Translations under genes and position numbers: made by a program
In this document: piece after piece, positions 1-7,228 of the stretch
Layout of the letters: each line of letters begins with the position of its first letter
Position numbering within the stretch: position 1 is the stretch's first letter
The notes under the pieces: generated by a model
The model's input: the letters and a program-made list of their open reading frames with translations, nothing else
Database searches by the model: none
Told to the model about the DNA's origin: nothing
NCBI GenBank assembly: GCA_964570895.1
Contig: CAZMZD010000001.1
Coordinates: 124,001 to 188,000, forward strand
Origin: RGIG1918 sp964570895
GTDB taxonomy: Bacteria; Cyanobacteriota; Vampirovibrionia; Gastranaerophilales; Gastranaerophilaceae
Length of the DNA stretch: 64,000 nt
Direction: 5' to 3'

Positions 1-2
1 GT

Positions 3-776
3 ATTTTAATTTCGTGCGTGTTTATTGTTTGTACAATAATTAAGAAATTAACAGCAAGAAATGAGGCTTTGAAACTTTCGAAAGGTGGCGACAATATAAA
101 ATGTGTTGATTTGTCTAAAAACAAAGTTTCTTTCAAATTTATGGACTCTAAATATGATTTTGACTGTCCGTATGAAGATATTGAAAAAATTGATATGAAC
201 CTTATAACTAAAATTTACAGATTTAACAGAGAATGGCACATTGGTTTATCGGAGGTTGCAATAGCTTTTCATTTGATCAATGGAAAAACTTGTTCCGTTG
301 TTAACACTCCTCTTCACCCTGCTATATGGCTTTATAGATTTCTTGGCCACATAAAATATTTTCAAAATTTTTCTTATGAATTTACAGGCTACGGCGTAGA
401 GGAAAATTTAAAAGAAAGAATTGATGATTATAGAGTTTGCGGCTATATGTCAATATTATCTACGGCGCAAGAAGTATCGTTGAAACGTTTGTCAATATAC
501 TCTTTTATTATTGGCATGTTTTTAGCTTTTTTATTTATTAATTTTTTCATCGACCCAACGGGATATATTAATCCCTATTATGCATTTATATTTGTATATA
601 TTGCCTTTATTTTTGATTTGATTTTATTTATAGATAAAATGATTGACAGAGCTCATCACGCGGAGCATAAATCAGAAGAATCTCTTGGCAAAATTCCGAG
701 TGAGCTTATTGCTTGTGTGCAATTTTTGATTTTTGCTGCGTTTTTATTATTTGTTCATTGGTTGGCAAAATATTAA
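3..776 (+). CDS. Orphan membrane protein, 5' end cut by window
   Basis: I do not recognise this protein. The frame is open to the left edge of the window, and the codons before the first possible start (GTG at 18) encode hydrophobic residues that lengthen an N-terminal membrane segment, so the gene probably begins outside the window. A soluble region of about 130 residues follows, with alternating hydrophobic residues that suggest beta structure. The last third holds two or three strongly hydrophobic segments separated by a charged loop containing several His residues. No catalytic motif is visible. The next gene is in the same direction with its own promoter. A PH-like soluble domain on a membrane anchor is possible but unproven. 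Confidence 0.7.
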   Translation: MLISCVFIVCTIIKKLTARNEALKLSKGGDNIKCVDLSKNKVSFKFMDSKYDFDCPYEDIEKIDMNLITKIYRFNREWHIGLSEVAIAFHLINGKTCSVVNTPLHPAIWLYRFLGHIKYFQNFSYEFTGYGVEENLKERIDDYRVCGYMSILSTAQEVSLKRLSIYSFIIGMFLAFLFINFFIDPTGYINPYYAFIFVYIAFIFDLILFIDKMIDRAHHAEHKSEESLGKIPSELIACVQFLIFAAFLLFVHWLAKY

Positions 777-879
777 AAAGCTGAGCACGAGCATTGCGCT
801 TAACGTTAGTTTTTAACATTAGATGATATTGCAAGGTTCGGAAAATAATGTTGAGAAAGCGCGCATATTTGCGCAAAAC

Positions 880-908
880 TTGCAAATTCACATATGTTTT
901 TATATACT
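880..908 (+). promoter_or_regulatory. Sigma70-type promoter of the antiporter gene
   Basis: TTGCAA at 880-885, a 17-bp spacer and TATACT at 903-908. The predicted RNA start falls on or within a base or two of the ATG at 916, so the message would be leaderless. No Shine-Dalgarno sequence is visible. Confidence 0.55.
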
Positions 909-915
909 TAAAATT

Positions 916-2505
916 ATGTCTAAAATGCTTATAATATTTGCAATCATTGCGTTTACTTGCGTTATTGCAAACACAATTTCAAGAAAACACGGCATGCCTG
1001 CCTTGCTTTTATTTATGTGCCTTGGCATGCTTTTTGGCTCGGATGGGATTTTCAAAATTCCGTTTGAAGATTATAATTCGCTTCAGCAAATTAGCACTGT
1101 GGCGCTTATTTTTATCATATTTTATGGTGGTTTTTCGACCAAATGGCAAACGGCAAAACCTGTGATTAAAGAAGCAACCCTGCTATCCACTATCGGCGTG
1201 CTTTTAACAGCACTTCTTACTTGCGGTTTTTGTTATTGGGTGCTCCATTTAAATTTTGCGGAAAGCTTTTTAATTGGTGCCACAATCAGCTCTACAGACG
1301 CAGCTTCTGTCTTTTCAATTTTAAGGTTTAACAAGCTGAATTTAAAATATTCAACTGCCCCAATGCTTGAGCTTGAAAGCGGTAGTAACGACCCTTTTTC
1401 ATACATGCTAACCGTGATTGGGATTGCAATATATTTAGGAAGTGGGCTTGGCGCTGTTCCTGTTCTTTTCTTGCAGCAAATTATTTTTGGGGTAGGAATC
1501 GGGGTTGCTTGCGCCCTTCTTTCAGTTTTTCTTCTTAAGAAAACAAATTTGATTAATTCCGCAGGGCTTTCAATTTTCCTTATGGCGGCGGCTCTTTTCT
1601 CGTTTGCATTTGCTGACGTTTTTAATGGCAACGGGCTTTTGAGTGTTTATATTTTTGGGATAATTTTAGGTAACGCAAAAATTCAAGACACGAAAACGTT
1701 GGTTAATTTCTTTGATAATATTACCTTTATGGCGCAAGTTTTAATCTTCTTTATGCTTGGGCTCACTGCTTTTCCAAGGAATATTCCACAGGTGTTCCTT
1801 GCTGGCGCTTTAATATTTTTATTTATAACATTTATTGCGCGTCCAATTTCTGTTTTTGCAATTTTGCTTCCGTTTAAAGCAAAATTAAATCAATGTATTT
1901 TGGTTTCTTGGGCAGGGCTAAGAGGCGCAGCCTCCATTGTTTTTGCGGCTCTTGTTGTGGCAGGAGTCACTCTTCCTGAAAAATACGATTTGTTCCATGT
2001 GATATTTTTAATCGCGCTTTTATCTGTTTCAATTCAAGGCACGCTTTTGCCTTATGTTTCGCGCAAATTGGATATGATTGATGATAAATCCGATGTCACA
2101 AAAACATTTAACGACTATCAAGAAGAACTTGCATTTTCATTGATTGAAGTAAAAATTGATAAAAATCACATTTGGAAAAATAAATTAATAAAAGACATTC
2201 GCTTTCCTGAAAGCACGCTTGCAATCGCTGTTAAACGTGACGATAAAACTCTTGTTCCAAACGGAAATACAGAAATTCTTGAAGGCGATAGAATAATTGT
2301 TAATTCCCCTGTTTATAACTCTAAAACAGGCACTCTTGAAGAAATTTTAATTCACGAAAAACATAAGTGGAAAGATAAGCGAATTTGCGAAATTAACCTT
2401 GGCGAAGGTAAACTTATTGTTATGATTTCAAGAAACGGCAAAACCATTATTCCTAAAGGGCGCACGACAATTAAAGAAGGCGACACGCTTGTTGTTTACG
2501 GATAA
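916..2505 (+). CDS. K+/H+ antiporter, CPA1 (NhaP2/CvrA) type
   Basis: Inner-membrane monovalent cation/proton antiporter of the CPA1 family, probably a K+/H+ exchanger. The start at 916 makes the N-terminus begin directly with the first membrane helix, as in E. coli CvrA. An upstream in-frame ATG at 823 would add 31 residues unlike the family and would lie upstream of the promoter. About 12-13 hydrophobic helices fill residues 1-390. The transport-site helix carries STDAA near residues 126-130 and a conserved SGSNDP lies near 155-160. The cytosolic tail holds two consecutive TrkA_C/RCK_C-like domains (about 405-465 and 475-529), which in this family bind nucleotide or ion ligands and gate transport. 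Ion specificity is inferred from the family. Confidence 0.9.
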   Translation: MSKMLIIFAIIAFTCVIANTISRKHGMPALLLFMCLGMLFGSDGIFKIPFEDYNSLQQISTVALIFIIFYGGFSTKWQTAKPVIKEATLLSTIGVLLTALLTCGFCYWVLHLNFAESFLIGATISSTDAASVFSILRFNKLNLKYSTAPMLELESGSNDPFSYMLTVIGIAIYLGSGLGAVPVLFLQQIIFGVGIGVACALLSVFLLKKTNLINSAGLSIFLMAAALFSFAFADVFNGNGLLSVYIFGIILGNAKIQDTKTLVNFFDNITFMAQVLIFFMLGLTAFPRNIPQVFLAGALIFLFITFIARPISVFAILLPFKAKLNQCILVSWAGLRGAASIVFAALVVAGVTLPEKYDLFHVIFLIALLSVSIQGTLLPYVSRKLDMIDDKSDVTKTFNDYQEELAFSLIEVKIDKNHIWKNKLIKDIRFPESTLAIAVKRDDKTLVPNGNTEILEGDRIIVNSPVYNSKTGTLEEILIHEKHKWKDKRICEINLGEGKLIVMISRNGKTIIPKGRTTIKEGDTLVVYG

Positions 2506-2539
2506 AAATATTGCCCAATTGGGTAATTGACAATTAATA

Positions 2540-2687
2540 TTGACTGTACCCCTTTAAATGATATTATCAAAATGGAATTTATAGGGAAACTCCGTCAAAA
2601 CGGGACTATGCCGTAGCTGTAGTGAAAGAAATTTCGAGTCAGAATACCTGTAATTTGCCTGAATACTTGCGAGCACGAGGACAAATT
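2540..2687 (+). promoter_or_regulatory. Cobalamin riboswitch upstream of btuB
   Basis: The leader carries the conserved cobalamin aptamer in order. GGGAA lies at 2583-2587, followed by a CCGT...ACGGG hairpin, then GCCGTAGCTGTA and the 3' core GTCAGAATACCTG ending near 2651. A CCCCT at 2549-2553 can pair with AGGG to close an outer helix. The expression platform ends with the purine-rich ACGAGGA about 7 nt before the btuB ATG, so ligand binding probably controls ribosome access. TTGACT (2540-2545) and TATTAT (2562-2567) with a 16-bp spacer would make a good promoter. If that promoter is real, the aptamer starts near 2574 and the 5' boundary given here is too far upstream. Confidence 0.85.
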
Positions 2688-4781
2688 ATGAAAAAGATTT
2701 TTACTTTCATTGCGCTATCTGCATTTTTTACAGCTTCCCCTGCGTTTTCAATTGAAGAAGATTGGATACATTTGGACACTTCCGAAAATGAAGCGCAAGA
2801 AACGCCTTTTACCCTCAAGGGCTATGCCAAAGAAAGGCAAATATATTCTTATGGAAATTATGCCGAATCAATCGAATCTGCTGGCGCAAGCGTTGATGTG
2901 ATTACGGAAGGCGATATTAAAAAGCAAAACACACCTTCTCTTTCTGAAATTTTAAATCAATCTGCGAGCTTATTTGTTCAAAATTCGAACGGTTCAGACG
3001 GCTCAATTTCTTCTATCAGAATGCGCGGAACAGATAGAGTTCGTATGACAATTGATGGCGTGCGCGCGGATAGGCCATCGCTTACAACCGCCGGGGTTGA
3101 ACCGCAATTTATTTTATCTGACGATTTAGAAAGAGTTGAAATTATAAGAGGGCCACACGGTAACGTGGCAGGAACCAATGCCTCGGGCGGGCTCATTGCT
3201 CTTCAAACAAAGCGCGGAAGAGGGCCTTTCAGGGTACAACTCGGCTCTGAAATGGGAAACCTTGGCGCATTTAAAGAGCGTTTTTCAATGCAAGGTGAAA
3301 CCAAAAACACAGACTATTATATGGGGCTCACTTGGTACAAAACAGATGGTGGAATGAGCGTTTCCGGACTTGGTAAAATATTAAATGATGACTATAATAA
3401 TTTGAGTCTTGTGACAAATATCGGGCAAAGGTTGTTAGACCAAAAGGCAGAAGTAAGAAACATTTTCCGCTTTGCACGAGCAAGAAAAGACCTTGGCGTT
3501 GGCTATCAACAAGCATTTCCTTATGGGCTTTATCAATCCCCAAATAATTATGCCTTAAATTACGACATAATGAACACAACTTCATTCACGCACAGCCCAA
3601 ATGAAAAATATGATTATGATGTGAAATTTAGTATTTATCGAAATAGAAGCAATAATTATATTTTGCCGGACGACCTCTCGGGCGACCCTTTCTATGAATC
3701 AATTTCGAAAATTAATTCGACAAGGCTGAACGCGCAAACGCAACATAATTATAAAATTGCAGATTGGAACACGCTTTCTGTCGGCTATAACTTAGAAGCT
3801 GAATTTATTGACGGCGATACAAAAGATGTTTCTATGTGGACAGGAACTTATCTGAACGGATACGACGGGCACACTGTGCAAAATGATGTCTTTATTAATG
3901 ACATGATAAACATCAAAGACAAGCTTTTTATTAGAGGCGGCGCAAGGTTAATTCATAACTCAAGTTTTGGAACTTATGTGACCCCAAACGCCTCTGCCGC
4001 CCTTGTTCTTCCAACGTTTAATGTTGATGGCGCTAAAACCAAGTTGAGGGCTTCTTGGGGACATAGCGTAAATAATCCGACTTTATATCAAAGATTTGGA
4101 ACGGTTAATTCTTCATATATGATATCTCTTGCAAACCCTGACCTTGAAGCAGAAAAAATGAACAGCTGGGATGTTGGCTTTACACAAAGCTTTTATGATG
4201 AAAAACTTTCATTTGATTTGACTTATTTTAACAGTGATTACAAAGATTATATTGGTTACGCGGGTTCAACTGACCCTGTCACTTGGCTCTATACAGGTCA
4301 ATACGTAAATGTTGACAGGGCTGAAATTCAAGGCGTGGAAGGAAAAATCACTTGGGAGCCTATAAATTGGTTTAAAGCCGTCGCTAGCTACACATACTCG
4401 CACTCTAAAGACAAAACAACCGGCGCAAGCCTTCCGGGGTGCCCTGAAAATTCAATTAAAACAATTCTTTATTGGACGCCAAACGATATTTTTAATTTCT
4501 TTGCTGGGCTTGAGGCAAATTCAGGAAGATATATGACAACGAACATTAATTCTGATAAAACCGATAGTTATGTTGATGTGAAAATCGGAACAAAAATCAG
4601 GCTTTATAAAAATGACTACTCTGAAATTTCTTTAAACGGCGCAATTTACAATTTGCTCGACCAAGATATTTCAATGTATAAACAAAACGGAATTTCATAT
4701 TACGCCCCGGGGATACACTTTAGAGCGGGGCTCGGTATGGAATTTTCGCTTCCGGAGCGCAAACGTAAAGACAATTTGTGA
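2688..4781 (+). CDS. btuB: TonB-dependent outer-membrane receptor, BtuB-like
   Basis: Outer-membrane gated beta-barrel that imports cobalamin (or a related corrinoid) using TonB energy. A signal peptide covers residues 1-21 (basic MKK, hydrophobic core, SPAFS cleavage region). A plug domain follows (about 55-180) with the family features RMRGTDRVRMTIDGVR and the EIIRGPHG segment. The remainder reads as amphipathic barrel strands. The start at ATG 2688 is chosen because it has ACGAGGA just upstream and begins the signal peptide; a frame start at 2622 lies inside the riboswitch. B12 specificity is inferred from the riboswitch and the following BtuCDF genes. No TonB/ExbBD genes are in the window. 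The C-terminus ends in a charged tail rather than a terminal aromatic residue. Confidence 0.9.
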   Translation: MKKIFTFIALSAFFTASPAFSIEEDWIHLDTSENEAQETPFTLKGYAKERQIYSYGNYAESIESAGASVDVITEGDIKKQNTPSLSEILNQSASLFVQNSNGSDGSISSIRMRGTDRVRMTIDGVRADRPSLTTAGVEPQFILSDDLERVEIIRGPHGNVAGTNASGGLIALQTKRGRGPFRVQLGSEMGNLGAFKERFSMQGETKNTDYYMGLTWYKTDGGMSVSGLGKILNDDYNNLSLVTNIGQRLLDQKAEVRNIFRFARARKDLGVGYQQAFPYGLYQSPNNYALNYDIMNTTSFTHSPNEKYDYDVKFSIYRNRSNNYILPDDLSGDPFYESISKINSTRLNAQTQHNYKIADWNTLSVGYNLEAEFIDGDTKDVSMWTGTYLNGYDGHTVQNDVFINDMINIKDKLFIRGGARLIHNSSFGTYVTPNASAALVLPTFNVDGAKTKLRASWGHSVNNPTLYQRFGTVNSSYMISLANPDLEAEKMNSWDVGFTQSFYDEKLSFDLTYFNSDYKDYIGYAGSTDPVTWLYTGQYVNVDRAEIQGVEGKITWEPINWFKAVASYTYSHSKDKTTGASLPGCPENSIKTILYWTPNDIFNFFAGLEANSGRYMTTNINSDKTDSYVDVKIGTKIRLYKNDYSEISLNGAIYNLLDQDISMYKQNGISYYAPGIHFRAGLGMEFSLPERKRKDNL

Positions 4782-4793
4782 TATAGTTAAGCT

Positions 4794-5771
4794 ATGGCAA
4801 TTAAGAAGAAGTTAACAATCGCTTTTATATTGTTTTTTATTTTAGTTTTATCTTTGTATTTTGCAATGTATGCAGGGTACAAAGATTTTGGCGTGCATTT
4901 ATTTCAAAAGGCTTTTAAATTAACAGCGGATGATGACAGTTTGATTTTATCCGTTTTGAGGTATCCGCGCGCTCTTAAGGCGCTTGTTGCAGGCGCTTCG
5001 CTTGCGCTATCCGGTATGTTTATGCAAGCTGTTTCAAAAAACCCGCTTGCAGAACCTTATATTACGGGTATATCATCCGGCGCAGGGCTTGGAATTGTGC
5101 TTTCAATTTTGTTTTTCAACTCAGCAAATTATCCAATATTTGGCTTTTTGGGCGCGCTTTTATGTTCTGTATTTGTGATTGTGTTTTCTGGGCTTAGCAG
5201 ATTTACAATTTCAAAATTGATTTTAATCGGGCTTTCTGTAAACATTTTTGTGAGTTCTTTAATTTCTTTTATAATTCTTACAAACCCTGCTAAATCTTAT
5301 ATCATGATGTTGATTTTATCAGGCGGGGTCACAAACAATGAAGCAATTTCAGATGGCACCCTTGTTTTTGCCTTTTTGGCGCTTTTGGTGTGTGCACTTT
5401 TTCTTGTGCCAAAGCTCAACTATTTGCGCTTAGACTCTGAACTTTTAAATAAAAATGCTAAAAATTTTAATACGGTCTTAATGATCATTCTTGCTGCCTG
5501 TTTTGCTTCTTTGAGTGTTTTTTCGGCGGGGATTTTAGGTTTTGTGGGTATAATTGCGCCGCAAATTTCTAAAATGCTTTTTGGACAAGATTATAGATGG
5601 CTTTTTGTTTCAAATATTTTAATTGGCAGCTCTTTAATTTTGCTTGCAGATTTTATTGCAAGAATCGTGATTTACCCTCTTCAAGTGCCTCTTGGGCTTG
5701 TTGTTGCGTTTATCGGTGCGCCTATTTTTGTATATTTTTTAATTCGCAAAGGAGAGTTTTTGAATGATTAA
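4794..5771 (+). CDS. btuC: B12 ABC transporter permease, BtuC/FecCD family
   Basis: Inner-membrane permease of the FecCD family. It is the channel subunit that passes cobalamin from the binding protein into the cytoplasm. The 325-residue chain is almost wholly hydrophobic with about 9-10 helices. It carries the family signature RYPRALKALVAGASLALSG near residues 56-74, and the GFVGIIAPQISKML segment that contacts the ATPase lies near 250-263. It follows btuB by 12 bp and overlaps the ATPase gene by 8 bp, so it is surely in the riboswitch operon. TATAGT ends 6 nt before the ATG, but with no -35 this is weak evidence for an internal promoter. FecCD permeases also serve siderophores; substrate is inferred from context. 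Confidence 0.9.
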   Translation: MAIKKKLTIAFILFFILVLSLYFAMYAGYKDFGVHLFQKAFKLTADDDSLILSVLRYPRALKALVAGASLALSGMFMQAVSKNPLAEPYITGISSGAGLGIVLSILFFNSANYPIFGFLGALLCSVFVIVFSGLSRFTISKLILIGLSVNIFVSSLISFIILTNPAKSYIMMLILSGGVTNNEAISDGTLVFAFLALLVCALFLVPKLNYLRLDSELLNKNAKNFNTVLMIILAACFASLSVFSAGILGFVGIIAPQISKMLFGQDYRWLFVSNILIGSSLILLADFIARIVIYPLQVPLGLVVAFIGAPIFVYFLIRKGEFLND

Positions 5772-6489
5772 AATTGAAAATCTCTCTTTGAGGGTTGAGG
5801 GTAATCTGATTCTTTTTGATGACGCAAATATTGATATCCCAAAAAACAAGCTATCTGTGCTTGTCGGGCTAAATGGGGTTGGCAAAACAACGCTTTTAAA
5901 AATTATAGCAGGAATTATTAAGCCGCAATCCGGCCGCATTTTAAACAACTCAAACGAGCTTTTTTATCTTCCGCAAAGAATTAAATATCCAAAAGGAATA
6001 ACGCTTTTGGAATATGTTGAATCATCTTTTTACAAGCAAAATTGGAAATGGTTTTTAAATAAAGACGAAAAACAAAAGATTGCTGAAACATTTGAGCTTT
6101 TGAAATTATCTGATAAATGTGATACGTTGATTGATAATTTAAGTTCCGGTGAACTTCAAAAGGCAAATATCGCGCTTGGGCTTGTGTCAAACGCGGATAC
6201 TTTTCTTCTTGATGAGCCGACATCAAATATGGATTTGATTAATCAAATCAAAGTTTTGGACATACTTAAAAAAATCACCCAAAAAGGGAAAACTTGCCTT
6301 GTTATTTTGCATGATATAAACCTTGGGGCAAGTTATGGTGATTATTTTATCGGGCTCACAAAATCAAAAGAAGTAATTATGAAATCAAAAGAAGAATTTT
6401 TTACTCCTGAAATTTTAAACAAAATTTACGGGATTGATTTTAAGGTGATAAACAGTGACAAAGACTTCCATATTCAAATTTTTAATTAG
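5764..6489 (+). CDS. btuD: B12 ABC transporter ATPase, BtuD-like
   Basis: Cytoplasmic ATP-binding subunit that drives the BtuC permease. Motifs in order are Walker A GLNGVGKTT (residues 35-43), ABC signature LSSGE (126-130), Walker B FLLDEP (147-152) and the switch histidine in ILHD (183). Length, 241 residues, is normal for the family. AAAGGAG sits upstream of the ATG, inside the end of btuC. The 3' end overlaps the next gene by 35 bp, which suggests translational coupling. Confidence 0.93.
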   Translation: MIKIENLSLRVEGNLILFDDANIDIPKNKLSVLVGLNGVGKTTLLKIIAGIIKPQSGRILNNSNELFYLPQRIKYPKGITLLEYVESSFYKQNWKWFLNKDEKQKIAETFELLKLSDKCDTLIDNLSSGELQKANIALGLVSNADTFLLDEPTSNMDLINQIKVLDILKKITQKGKTCLVILHDINLGASYGDYFIGLTKSKEVIMKSKEEFFTPEILNKIYGIDFKVINSDKDFHIQIFN

Positions 6490-7228
6490 TTTCTTTTTGT
6501 TTGTTTGTGCAAACTCTGCTTCTGCTCACACTTTTGTAAGTTTATCTCCTGTACCAACTGAAATTTTATATGCTTTGGGCGCAGATGATACTCTTCTTGG
6601 CGTGTCGTCGGCTTGTGATTATCCCCTTAACGTTAAAAATAAGCCAATTATAGGTGACACGTATTTTGTGAATATGGAGATGATTGTGAAGCTTAAGCCT
6701 GACTATCTTTTTGCAATGAAATCGGCTCAACCTATGCTTGGGGAGCTTGCGCTCACTAAAACAAACCCTGTTTATTTTGAGTTTTCAAGCCTCGATGACA
6801 TTTATTCTGCAATAATAAAAATCGCTGAACTTTCAGGCAAAAATAAAGCTGGGCAAACACTTGTTCAGAATATAAAAACAAAAATTTCTAAATATAAAAC
6901 AAAAAACCCTAAAAAAATATTGTATGTTGTGCAAACTAAGCCTCTTATCACAATTGGAAGCGAAAGTTTTATAACAGATGTTATTGAAAAATCAGGGCAC
7001 AAGTCTGTTGGTTCTTTGATAAAACAAAGCTACCCCACAATTTCGCTTGAATACGCACTTAATGAAAAGCCGGATGTAATTGTTATTTGCTATGGAGCTG
7101 AAACACCGGAGATGAAAAAACTTTTCCCGAGCGCAAAATTTATATATCTAACAAAAGAACAAAGAGATTTGATTAACCGCCCAGCGCCAAGAATTTGGCA
7201 AGCTGTGAAATTTTTTGCAGAAATTTAG
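6455..7228 (+). CDS. btuF: B12 periplasmic binding protein, BtuF-like
   Basis: Periplasmic substrate-binding protein of the helical-backbone class III type (PF01497), which hands cobalamin from BtuB to BtuCD. Residues 1-24 form a signal peptide ending in ANSASA. The mature protein starts with the characteristic SLSPVPTEILYALG, followed by the two-lobe pattern with VKLKPDYLFA near 86-95 and EKPDVIVICYGAE near 208-220. The start is GTG at 6455 with AAGGTGAT upstream, inside the ATPase gene. The gene ends convergently, overlapping the next minus-strand gene by 4 bp, and closes the B12 operon. Confidence 0.9.
   Translation: MTKTSIFKFLISFFLFVCANSASAHTFVSLSPVPTEILYALGADDTLLGVSSACDYPLNVKNKPIIGDTYFVNMEMIVKLKPDYLFAMKSAQPMLGELALTKTNPVYFEFSSLDDIYSAIIKIAELSGKNKAGQTLVQNIKTKISKYKTKNPKKILYVVQTKPLITIGSESFITDVIEKSGHKSVGSLIKQSYPTISLEYALNEKPDVIVICYGAETPEMKKLFPSAKFIYLTKEQRDLINRPAPRIWQAVKFFAEI

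Noticed and set aside
2514..2523. Palindrome CCCAATTGGG as terminator of the antiporter gene
   Set aside because: The stem is short with no loop and no T-run; an operator is equally possible, so it was not annotated.
2622..2687. Upstream start for btuB
   Set aside because: These codons lie inside the cobalamin riboswitch and would precede the signal peptide.
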